Positions 25,982-33,023 of a stretch of DNA of 64,000 nucleotides are shown here, piece after piece. Source of the stretch: Thalassotalea euphylliae (GTDB lineage: Bacteria > Pseudomonadota > Gammaproteobacteria > Enterobacterales > Alteromonadaceae); the NCBI RefSeq assembly GCF_003390335.1, contig NZ_QUOU01000001.1, forward strand, positions 1,426,001-1,490,000. Reading direction: 5' to 3'. Position 1 is the first letter of the stretch; each line of letters opens with the position of its first letter. The translations under genes and the position numbers were made by a program. Below the pieces are notes generated by a model that made no database searches, was not told the origin of the DNA, and worked only from the letters and a program-made list of their open reading frames with translations.

Positions 25982-26297
25982 AAAGCCGCTAATTCTAACG
26001 ATTACGGCGTGAAATAAAAAGTTATTGTGTGGCGCGTTCAGCGAATAATCGCAACGGAACGGCCTTTATCCATTTCACATGACCCAGCCTACCTACTCAA
26101 TTGGGCATTGGTTTGGCTGCGTGAAGTTGTAGTGCATAGTTGCAAAGGGGGCTGTAATGGATACTTGTAATGCAAATCTGACAATCTTTACTGGATTGAC
26201 AAATCCTGTAGTAGATATTGTTTTGCAATTATCATTTGGGACGATTAGATTAACGGCCAACAAAAAGAATACGATACAACAGGTTTAAGGGGAAGTT
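25982..26297. other. Divergent intergenic region
   Basis: 316 bp carrying the promoters of the serine hydrolase and the Spo0M gene. No ORF, no terminator and no clear operator seen. AAGGGGA at 26288-26294 is the Spo0M ribosome site. Confidence 0.5.
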
Positions 26298-27050
26298 GTG
26301 TTAAAGAAACTACTAGCCAGTGTGGGCATTGGCAAGGCAACGGTCGATGCGATTTTATTATCTGATAGTTTGCGTGCCGGCGATGATTTTGATGTCGAAG
26401 TGGTTATCACGGGCGGTGACGTTGCGCAAGAGCTCAATGCGATTGAGCTGGCGGTAATGGCGCAAGCGAAAACCGAGGCGGATGTTGGCGATAATGAAAT
26501 CACCTACAACAAAAGTGTGGTCTTGCAGCATTGGCAGCAAACATTAAACGTCACTGTCGCACCGGGCGAGGTGATTACGCGCCAATTTACGTTGACTTTA
26601 CACCCTGAAACGCCAGCGACAGAGTTATTTGGTCAGCAAATATCTAAAGTGTGGTTACAGACTGGGTTAGACATTAAAAACGGTATCGACGGCTCAGATA
26701 AAGATAGCCTTTACATTCGACCTTCTGCGACGCAACTTGCGGTTTTGGATATGGTGGAGCACAGTGGTTACACCTTGTTTAAAGTGGATATCGAAGCGGG
26801 CGGTGTGCGCGGCCAAGGCTTCAGTTCACACTTGCCTTGTTACCAAGAGTATGAATTTAAACCGCAAGATCGTTCGTTATTTGGCGCGAGAGAGCTGGAA
26901 GTCACCTTTGTTGATAACGGCAGTGAAACCGGTGTGTTAATTGAAATTGATCGTGCTTTCTTAGGTGATGGCTATCGCAGCGTTTCTATTCCGAACCACT
27001 GTACAACCATTAATGATGTGCGCCCATACTTAGAGCGGTTATTGTCGTAA
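26298..27050 (+). CDS. Spo0M-family (sporulation control) protein
   Basis: 250 residues with a GTG start behind AAGGGGAA. 'LLASVGIGKATVDAILLSDSLRAGDDF' (in parts), 'GGDVAQELNAIELAV' and the C-terminal 'LIEIDRAFLG' are characteristic of Spo0M, an arrestin-like two-domain beta-sandwich. In Bacillus it affects sporulation and cell-cycle proteins; in non-sporulating gammaproteobacteria the role is unknown. Cytosolic. Four 11-bp tandem repeats follow 13 bp after its stop. Confidence 0.88.
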   Translation: MLKKLLASVGIGKATVDAILLSDSLRAGDDFDVEVVITGGDVAQELNAIELAVMAQAKTEADVGDNEITYNKSVVLQHWQQTLNVTVAPGEVITRQFTLTLHPETPATELFGQQISKVWLQTGLDIKNGIDGSDKDSLYIRPSATQLAVLDMVEHSGYTLFKVDIEAGGVRGQGFSSHLPCYQEYEFKPQDRSLFGARELEVTFVDNGSETGVLIEIDRAFLGDGYRSVSIPNHCTTINDVRPYLERLLS

Positions 27051-27063
27051 CAGCCATAGCTTT

Positions 27064-27107
27064 GCTAAACCCAAGCTAAATCTAAGTTAAACCTGAGCTA
27101 AATCTCT
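27064..27107 (+). repeat. Four 11-bp tandem repeats
   Basis: Units GCTAAACCCAA, GCTAAATCTAA, GTTAAACCTGA and GCTAAATCTCT follow each other without a gap. The consensus is GCTAAAYCYAA. The 11-bp period is close to one helical turn and keeps the AAA runs in phase. Confidence 0.75.
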
Positions 27108-27309
27108 AAAAAGTTCAGTGGCTAACACTGCCTTAATCAACAAGTGAGACAATCGTTAGTTACTGAACTTCTAATGTTAACTTTCTGAATATTAATACAA
27201 AACCCTTCGCAAAAGCCCATCACTCAAGCTCGTCAATTCAGCCAAGCCAGTAGCCTAATGGTGTTACTACTAGTGCTTCTTTAACTTTTTTTTAAAAGAA
27301 AATAAAAAA

Positions 27310-27327
27310 TGTGAAAGTAATTTCACA
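27310..27327. promoter_or_regulatory. Perfect 18-bp palindrome, operator candidate
   Basis: TGTGAAA-GTAA-TTTCACA lies about 240 bp upstream of the SRPBCC gene. The half-sites resemble CRP (TGTGA/TCACA), but the spacer is 8 rather than 6 bp, so another regulator is more likely. Confidence 0.4.
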
Positions 27328-27566
27328 TAGTGGTGGTCAATACCATTAATCATCGAGTTTGTTGCTGTTAACGCAGCATTGCTCGCTCCCTCTTCCTAGT
27401 GCGTTTTTTAATATCTTTTTCGCACTTCCTTTGTGCTTCATGGATGAAGCCAATTTTTTAAACAAGCTTGCGTATCACTCATCTCCACAAGTACCTATCC
27501 ACCAATTTGCAAATCTATCAATGCTAAACCACACTGCGAAGACAATGATAAAAAAGGACATTAACC

Positions 27567-28100
27567 ATGTTGAAAAAAGTTGCCTTAGTAATTGTTGTCA
27601 TTATTGCGCTACCTTTGATAGTCGCTTTGTTTTTGCCGGATAGTTATGAAGTAGAGCGACAGGTTACCATCAACAAACCCAAGGCTGATGTTTATGCCTA
27701 TATAAAGTCATTAAAAAACCAAAACTTATACAGTAAGTGGGCGCAAATCGACCCCGATATGGTAAAAAGTTTTCGCGGCACTGACGGACAAGTCGGCTTT
27801 GTTTCTCGCTGGGAGTCTGAACATCCTGATGTTGGCACCGGAGAGCAAGAAATTATCGCGATGCAAGACGGTGAACGCATTGATTACGAGTTGAGGTTTA
27901 TCAAGCCGTTCGAGGCAATATCACCTGCCTATATGGCAACAGAGTCAGTGACCAATTCACAGACATTAGTGCGTTGGGGCTTTCAGGGGCAATTAGATTA
28001 CCCGATGAATTTGATGTTTCTGTTTGTCGACTTTAAGCAAGTGATTGGTGACGATTTACAGTTTGGCCTAAATAATCTAAAGACAATTTTAGAAGAGTAG
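27567..28100 (+). CDS. Membrane-anchored SRPBCC (polyketide cyclase-like) protein
   Basis: 177 residues with AAGGA ahead of the ATG. An N-terminal helix 'KKVALVIVVIIALPLIVALF' anchors the protein. The rest is a START/SRPBCC fold: 'YEVERQVTINKPKADVYAYI', 'LYSKWAQIDPDMVKSFRGTDG' (in parts), and 'GFQGQLDYPMNLMFLF' near the C-terminus. These domains bind hydrophobic ligands; the ligand is unknown. Frequent in marine bacteria next to VOC and DUF genes, as here. Confidence 0.82.
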   Translation: MLKKVALVIVVIIALPLIVALFLPDSYEVERQVTINKPKADVYAYIKSLKNQNLYSKWAQIDPDMVKSFRGTDGQVGFVSRWESEHPDVGTGEQEIIAMQDGERIDYELRFIKPFEAISPAYMATESVTNSQTLVRWGFQGQLDYPMNLMFLFVDFKQVIGDDLQFGLNNLKTILEE

Positions 28101-28247
28101 GTGGTAATCACTATGCCTTCTCTCACTGAGCTTTATCAATGAGTGACAACACATCACACAACACTTGAACTGTTGTAAGTGAATAAACAGTGTTTTCTTT
28201 TCACATCAAGTTTTTAAATCAAGTTTTACATCAACAAAAGGAACGAC

Positions 28248-28655
28248 ATGATGAAAACCTTACTTATCTTAATCGTCTTACTCTGGGCAGCACCTGTTAC
28301 AGCTGCTGAGCAAGGATTATCTCTTGCGAAAAGCACGGGAGCAAGCTGGCTACAGCTCATTGATCAAGGCCACTATGATAAGAGCTGGCAACAAGCTGAT
28401 GCTTTCTTTAAAGCCCAGCTCTCCAGTGATACTTGGCAGCATGCACTCGGCGGTACAAGAGCACCGTTGGGTAAAGTGTTAACGCGTCATCAGAAATCAA
28501 GCCAAGCCCTTACCTCATTACCGGGAGCGCCCGATGGTGAATATTTAGTGCTTACCTTTAGCACTGAGTTCGAGCACAAAGCCAAGGCTGTCGAAACGTT
28601 AACCCTAAGCAAACAAAGTGGTCAATGGCGGGCAATAGGTTACTTTATTAAGTAG
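28248..28655 (+). CDS. DUF4019 exported protein
   Basis: 135 residues with AAGGA ahead of the first ATG. Signal peptide 'KTLLILIVLLWAAPVTAAE' with cleavage likely after AAA/TAA near residue 20. The mature part has 'ASWLQLIDQGHYDKSWQQA', 'FFKAQLSSDTWQHAL' and the terminal 'QWRAIGYFIK', typical of DUF4019. The family is periplasmic with an NTF2-like shape and unknown function. It follows the SRPBCC gene by 147 bp. Confidence 0.83.
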   Translation: MMKTLLILIVLLWAAPVTAAEQGLSLAKSTGASWLQLIDQGHYDKSWQQADAFFKAQLSSDTWQHALGGTRAPLGKVLTRHQKSSQALTSLPGAPDGEYLVLTFSTEFEHKAKAVETLTLSKQSGQWRAIGYFIK

Positions 28656-28803
28656 CCAGTTTAATTATCGATTGATTATAGCTCCGTCATTGGTCGACAA
28701 AAGTTGGCCAGTTGTCGCATACCGTCTACTTAGCGCTCATTTAGGTGAATAGATTTTGGTGGTTAGCCGTTCTAATCGAAAAATTATGACAATGAGATCG
28801 GCA

Positions 28804-29373
28804 ATGAAAACAAAATTACTTAACAATAAAGGTGCCGTGCGCACTGGCTTGTTTACTAGCGCAGTGACAGCGGGGTTAATCAATGCAGCCGTTGCTGTAG
28901 TTTGCAGCACAACAGCTTATGCTGCTAATTCACCATCACAGGCAACTAACCCGCAAACAGCCAAACAACAAAGCCTGATTGGCGGCGTCGATCATGTCGG
29001 CCTTGCCGTGTCGAATTTAGAAAACTCTAAAACGTTTTTCACTGAGACGTTAGGTTTTAAAGTGCTGGGTAAAGACGGTGATTATCCCGCTTACTTTCTC
29101 AATAACGGCGCAATTACCGTCACCCTTTGGCAAACCACTAATGGTGATAAGGCAACGCCGTTTAACCGCAAAACTAATGTCGGTTTGCATCATTTAGCGT
29201 TCCAAGTGGAAACGCTGGAAAAGCTAAACCAGTTACATGACAAGCTAAAAGCTACCGCTAGTGTAACCATTGAATTTGCACCTGAAAACCTAGGTCGAGG
29301 CCCCACACAGCATATGATGATCCGCGAGCCAAGCGGCAATCGTCTTGAGTTTATTACCCGCGTGCGCAGATAG
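28804..29373 (+). CDS. Exported VOC (glyoxalase/dioxygenase-fold) protein
   Basis: 189 residues from the ATG at 28804, which has GAG at 6 nt and yields a regular signal peptide ending 'AYA-A'. Earlier in-frame starts (28786, 28792) only lengthen the n-region. The mature domain is a single VOC module: 'GGVDHVGLAVSNLENSKTFF', 'GLHHLAFQVET' and 'REPSGNRLEFI'. The His, His and Glu of the usual metal site are present. Most VOC proteins are cytosolic, so export is unusual. Related to 4-hydroxyphenylpyruvate dioxygenase/glyoxalase-like proteins; substrate unknown. Confidence 0.8.
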   Translation: MKTKLLNNKGAVRTGLFTSAVTAGLINAAVAVVCSTTAYAANSPSQATNPQTAKQQSLIGGVDHVGLAVSNLENSKTFFTETLGFKVLGKDGDYPAYFLNNGAITVTLWQTTNGDKATPFNRKTNVGLHHLAFQVETLEKLNQLHDKLKATASVTIEFAPENLGRGPTQHMMIREPSGNRLEFITRVRR

Positions 29374-29402
29374 CTTACTGTCTTGATGAGATAGATCGAA
29401 AT

Positions 29403-29505
29403 ACCAACGTTTTTATACAAACGTGGTGCAAGTTGTTCGTCAGATAGCGAAATGACTGAAAACGTGGCCAATGCCGCACAACAAGCGAAGGCATTGGCCA
29501 ACGTT
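29403..29505 (+). repeat. Two strong inverted repeats downstream of the VOC gene
   Basis: First hairpin 29403-29427: ACCAACGTTT against AAACGTGGT with one bulged A. Second hairpin 29461-29505: TGGCCAATGCC/GGCATTGGCCA perfect over 11 bp, extended by AACG/CGTT past a bulge, with a 14-nt loop. They may stabilise the 3' end of the VOC mRNA or form a separate RNA. Confidence 0.6.
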
Positions 29506-29564
29506 CAGCATCGCTAAATGCTTAGCTCACCAAGTTTACGGGTTAGTGCTTGAAGTCGGATAAT

Positions 29565-29640
29565 GATAGCGCCCGTTGCTTGGCGCTATTTCGGATGTAT
29601 TCCGTTGATTTTTTATGCTAATGTTTCTTCGTTTGTTTTG
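29565..29640 (+). repeat. Dispersed intergenic repeat, copy A
   Basis: An 8-bp hairpin ATAGCGCC/GGCGCTAT (29566-29589) is followed by about 49 bp (29592-29640), of which about 40 match copy B at 35590-35637. Shared blocks include TGTATTCC, TTGATTTTT, ATGCTAA and GTTTC. Confidence 0.6.
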
Positions 29641-29746
29641 TCATAGAGTTCACTCAGCATGTGCATTTAGCAATCTCACCTAATGTTGATATCAAACAGG
29701 CAACGAGCAGGAGCATAAGGCAAGATAGAAGGATAAGTAACCATCA

Positions 29747-31111
29747 ATGGAAATTATGGCCGTAGAAAACCTCGTCGATTGGTTTGTTAAGCCGCATTCA
29801 TTAGCGCTTTATCATCTCGTTGTTATTATTTGTGCCTCGATGGCCGTTAGTATTGCCGCTACCGTTTGCTGCAATTCAGTGCTTGACCGTGTAAGCCGTT
29901 TTTACGCCGCTACCTTGTTGGTGCTCAGTAGTGCATTTGCCTTCAACTTTGTCTTGTTCGATGTCAACCATCATTGGCTGGCACAGGAGCGTTTTTATTT
30001 TTCTTCACTGCAAATGTGTTTCGGTCCGTTACTGTATTTATATACCTGCAATTTAACGACAAGTCATCATCGTTGGCGAATGGGCTACCTGCTACATTTT
30101 GTACCTGCGCCTTTGTTAATGTTGCTCTGGTGGTGGCAACTTCCCGTGAGTCAAACATCGTGGTTGGCATTGGATTGTTGGGTAAACCCCAATTGTCAGC
30201 CGCTTGCTGCCAGTAGAACATTGCACAAATGGTTGGCTTATACGTCGATGTTTGGTTACGGGCTATTGGTTTTAGCAAGGCTCAAGTCTCATCAGGTTAA
30301 CATTAGAGACTATTTTTCGGCGATTGAAGATATTCAATTGCGCTGGCTGTCGGTCGTAGCATACTGTGCAATTGTTAGTATGCTAGCGTCAATCAGTTAT
30401 GAGCTGCTCAGTTATTTTGCTTTGGTACCGCGATATAGTCAAAACCTGTTATTTGCGATTACACCAACTGTGATCCTACTGCTTTTTGCCTTTTTCAGTA
30501 GCCACCAAACTAAACCGGCAATTGAACAACTAAAAGAAGAGCTGATAGCGTTAAAAACACCGGTGAGTAACACGGTATTAACGGAAAAATCGCCTGCAGA
30601 GCAGGAGCTAAATCACCAGCATGCAGTTTCAGCCAGTGCTCTAGACAAGCCAGTTGCTGATGGCTCAAGTGATAACGATGATAAAGAACCTGAGGTTGAG
30701 GGAAAATACCGCACCAGTAGTCTAACCACTCACGCGGCTGCACAACTTTGGCATAAAATTACCCAGTATGTTGAGCGCGATAAAGCATTTCTAACCCCGG
30801 GTCTGAAAATTGTCGATATCGCGAATGCATTAGAACATCCTGTTCACCATATTTCAGAAACTATTAACGGCTACGCAGGTTTGTCGTTTTACGATCTTAT
30901 TAATCGTTACCGCATTGTTGAAGCGGCTAAATACTTGCGCCATCACTCTGAAAAATCAGTCACAGAAATTGGTTATGACGTTGGCTTCAATTCAACCTCA
31001 ACCTTCTTTACGCACTTTAAAAAACACTTTGCACAAACACCCAAAAAATACCGTCAGCAAGCACTAAGCGCCGATTCAGGCGAAAATACTGCGATTAAAA
31101 CAACCGATTAA
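29747..31111 (+). CDS. Membrane-bound AraC-family transcription regulator
   Basis: 454 residues. The first ~250 form about seven hydrophobic helices ('ALYHLVVIICASMAVSIAA', 'LLVLSSAFAFNFVLF', 'LLHFVPAPLLMLLWWW', 'YSQNLLFAITPTVILLLFAF' and others). A polar linker runs to about residue 325. The C-terminal AraC domain has 'IVDIANALEHPVHHISETIN' and 'SVTEIGYDVGFNSTSTFFTHFKKHFAQTPKKYRQQ' (in parts). Such membrane one-component regulators are common in marine Bacteroidetes and gammaproteobacteria. Signal and targets are unknown; the downstream M20 peptidase, 106 bp away on the same strand, is a candidate. Confidence 0.87.
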   Translation: MEIMAVENLVDWFVKPHSLALYHLVVIICASMAVSIAATVCCNSVLDRVSRFYAATLLVLSSAFAFNFVLFDVNHHWLAQERFYFSSLQMCFGPLLYLYTCNLTTSHHRWRMGYLLHFVPAPLLMLLWWWQLPVSQTSWLALDCWVNPNCQPLAASRTLHKWLAYTSMFGYGLLVLARLKSHQVNIRDYFSAIEDIQLRWLSVVAYCAIVSMLASISYELLSYFALVPRYSQNLLFAITPTVILLLFAFFSSHQTKPAIEQLKEELIALKTPVSNTVLTEKSPAEQELNHQHAVSASALDKPVADGSSDNDDKEPEVEGKYRTSSLTTHAAAQLWHKITQYVERDKAFLTPGLKIVDIANALEHPVHHISETINGYAGLSFYDLINRYRIVEAAKYLRHHSEKSVTEIGYDVGFNSTSTFFTHFKKHFAQTPKKYRQQALSADSGENTAIKTTD

Positions 31112-31217
31112 TCCTATTTAACAAGACAAAAAACTCCTAATTTACAGAGTCAGAAGAAATAGAGGTAAATATTCGTTTAGATAGCCATACTTTGAACCGC
31201 ACTAAAAAAGATGGACT

Positions 31218-32693
31218 ATGGTTAAGCAATTTGGATTAAATGTATTTTTGGTACTGCTGATTTTCGTTTCAGCATTATGCACCCGCACTGTGATTTATGT
31301 CACCGAGGCGCAAAACGATAAAAAACAATCTGCTGGCGCACAGGCAGTATCAGGTAGTACGAGTCAACTATCGATTGATGTTGGCCAAGCACAGCGCCAT
31401 TTGGCTGAAGCGTTGCGCTTTAAAACGATTTCACATTTTCAACCGGCACAGAGAGATTATCAGCCGTTTATCGATTTTCAATTGTGGTTTGCTCAACGTT
31501 ACCCACGATTACATCAACAGTTAGCGCGTACGGTGATTGCTGATCATACCATGCTGTTTCATTGGCAGGGCCAAAGCAGTGAGCAATCAGCACTGATATC
31601 AGCACACTATGATGTCGTGCCAACACCGAATGCCCAGCAATGGCAATACCCACCATTTTCGGGGCAGATTGCCGATGGCTATATTTGGGGGCGTGGTGCG
31701 CTGGATAACAAGGGCGCTGTTATTGCGATTGCAGAAGCTATCGAGCTAGCGCTAGCGCAAGGGATTGTGCCTCAGCACGATTTGTATATAGCGTTTACTC
31801 ATGACGAAGAAATCGGTAGCCTTGATGGTGCGCAAGGAGTCAGCCAGTACTTTACCGAGCGTGAGATAGCGTTAGCCTGGTCATTGGATGAAGGCTCCTT
31901 TGTCTTTACCGGAATGTTTCCCGGCGTTGATGAGGCCGTCGCGTCCATCAATCTTTCCGAGAAAGGCTACCTTAATGTGACGTTAACCGCACATGCAGAA
32001 GCCGGCCATTCCTCTATTCCACCACAAGCCACAGCCGTTGATATTTTGGCCTCAGCACTGGTAAATATTCGCCATATGCCAATGGACAACAACATTGATG
32101 AGCTGACCAATGCCATGTTTAAGCAGTTAGCGCCTTACATGTCGTTTGATAAACAGTTGGTGTTTGCCAATCAATGGTTATTTGGTGGCCTGCTGGAAAA
32201 CCGTCTAGCGGCGAACCCAATCACCAATGCGTTAACCAATACCACAGTAGCGCCGACTATGCTAAGCGGCAGTATTAAACCTAATGTCTTGCCGCAAACT
32301 GCCGAGGCAGTGATTAACTTGCGTATTCACCCCAAGCAGACCGTAGCGCAAGTGGTTGAACACCTTTCTACAGCCATTAACGATAAGCGTGTTAGTGTGA
32401 ATGTGATGCGTGAGATGGAGGCTTCTAAAGTTGCCGATTACCAAAGTAAGAGCTTTAAGCTGCTGGCAAAAACCACTCGCACTGTATTTGATAACCCAGT
32501 GGTCATTCCGGGCTTGACGGTCGCCGCAACAGACAGTCGGTATTACAGCCAAGTGGCACAAAATAGTTATCGTTTTAATCCTATCCTGTTATCAAAAAAA
32601 GAATTGGCGGGCTTTCACGGCTTAAACGAACGCATCAGCACTGATAACCTGCATAAGTCGATCATGTTTTATTACACGATTTTTAATCAGTAA
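31218..32693 (+). CDS. Membrane-anchored M20 peptidase (PM20D1-like)
   Basis: 491 residues. The N-terminal helix 'FGLNVFLVLLIFVSALC' is an anchor or signal; the catalytic part faces the periplasm. Two-zinc site motifs: 'SAHYDVVPTP', 'GRGALDNKGAV' (bridging Asp and catalytic context) and 'HDEEIGS'. The lid region follows ('AEAGHSSIPPQATAV'), and the last ligand is His in 'AGFHGLNERIS'. The pattern is that of the PM20D1/carboxypeptidase S subgroup, which hydrolyses or forms N-acyl amino acids. An N-acyl or dipeptide substrate is plausible but unproven. Confidence 0.9.
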   Translation: MVKQFGLNVFLVLLIFVSALCTRTVIYVTEAQNDKKQSAGAQAVSGSTSQLSIDVGQAQRHLAEALRFKTISHFQPAQRDYQPFIDFQLWFAQRYPRLHQQLARTVIADHTMLFHWQGQSSEQSALISAHYDVVPTPNAQQWQYPPFSGQIADGYIWGRGALDNKGAVIAIAEAIELALAQGIVPQHDLYIAFTHDEEIGSLDGAQGVSQYFTEREIALAWSLDEGSFVFTGMFPGVDEAVASINLSEKGYLNVTLTAHAEAGHSSIPPQATAVDILASALVNIRHMPMDNNIDELTNAMFKQLAPYMSFDKQLVFANQWLFGGLLENRLAANPITNALTNTTVAPTMLSGSIKPNVLPQTAEAVINLRIHPKQTVAQVVEHLSTAINDKRVSVNVMREMEASKVADYQSKSFKLLAKTTRTVFDNPVVIPGLTVAATDSRYYSQVAQNSYRFNPILLSKKELAGFHGLNERISTDNLHKSIMFYYTIFNQ

Positions 32694-32702
32694 TACCAGG
32701 GC

Positions 32703-32739
32703 GTTGAATTGACAGCGGCGACTAACGCGTCAATTCAAC
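32703..32739 (+). terminator. Inverted repeat behind the M20 gene, possible terminator
   Basis: Perfect 11-bp arms GTTGAATTGAC/GTCAATTCAAC, 10 bp after the stop. No T-run follows, so termination would need Rho or the hairpin may only protect the mRNA end. Confidence 0.45.
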
Positions 32740-32953
32740 ATGCTCCAGCAATAACTCTAGGCTAGCAGCAACTTATAATAGTCAGTTTATCAATTGGTTT
32801 GGCATGCACTATTTCTTATTGGAGCTCGCGGTTACTAAGGCTTAAATATTGTCAATGTTTTTGCGCTGAGCATCGTTGTTATAGTAAAAGTTAATTGGCG
32901 TATGAGCTGGGGAATAAAAGAGGAAGCTGCGAGTTACAGCGCTCATTGGTCAG

Positions 32954-32994
32954 ATAAAAATAAGCCGGCGCATTATGCAATGCACTGGCTTATT
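32954..32994 (-). terminator. Rho-independent terminator of the minus-strand TonB receptor
   Basis: Read on the minus strand, AATAAGCC/GGCTTATT forms the outer stem and GTGCATT/AATGCGC the inner stem, separated by one A-C mismatch, with a GCAT loop and TTTTT after it. It lies 30 bp past the stop. Confidence 0.88.
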
Positions 32995-33023
32995 ACTGAC
33001 AAAGGAAATTTGTGATTAATAAT

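Larger units (their letters stand above)
27051..27566. other. 516-bp intergenic region with repeat and palindrome
   Basis: No credible gene. It contains the 11-bp tandem repeat (27064-27107), a perfect 18-bp palindrome (27310-27327) and a T-rich stretch, then the ribosome site of the SRPBCC gene. An overlapping 94-codon frame (27359-27643) is not supported. Confidence 0.6.
29374..29746. other. Structured 373-bp intergenic region
   Basis: No protein gene. It contains two inverted repeats (29403-29427 and 29461-29505) and a third at the left end of a dispersed repeat (29565-29640), and then the ribosome site of the AraC-type gene. The hairpins lack T-runs, so they are not simple terminators. 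Confidence 0.6.
32694..33023. other. Convergent intergenic region with two hairpins
   Basis: 330 bp between the M20 and receptor genes, with no ORF. It contains an inverted repeat near the M20 stop (32703-32739) and the receptor's terminator (32954-32994). In between I see nothing. Confidence 0.55.

Noticed and set aside
27310..27327. CRP site
   Set aside because: The spacer between TGTGA and TCACA is 8 bp, while CRP needs 6; kept only as an unassigned palindrome.
27359..27643. 94-codon open frame overlapping the SRPBCC start
   Set aside because: It overlaps the well-supported SRPBCC gene in another frame and has no ribosome site.
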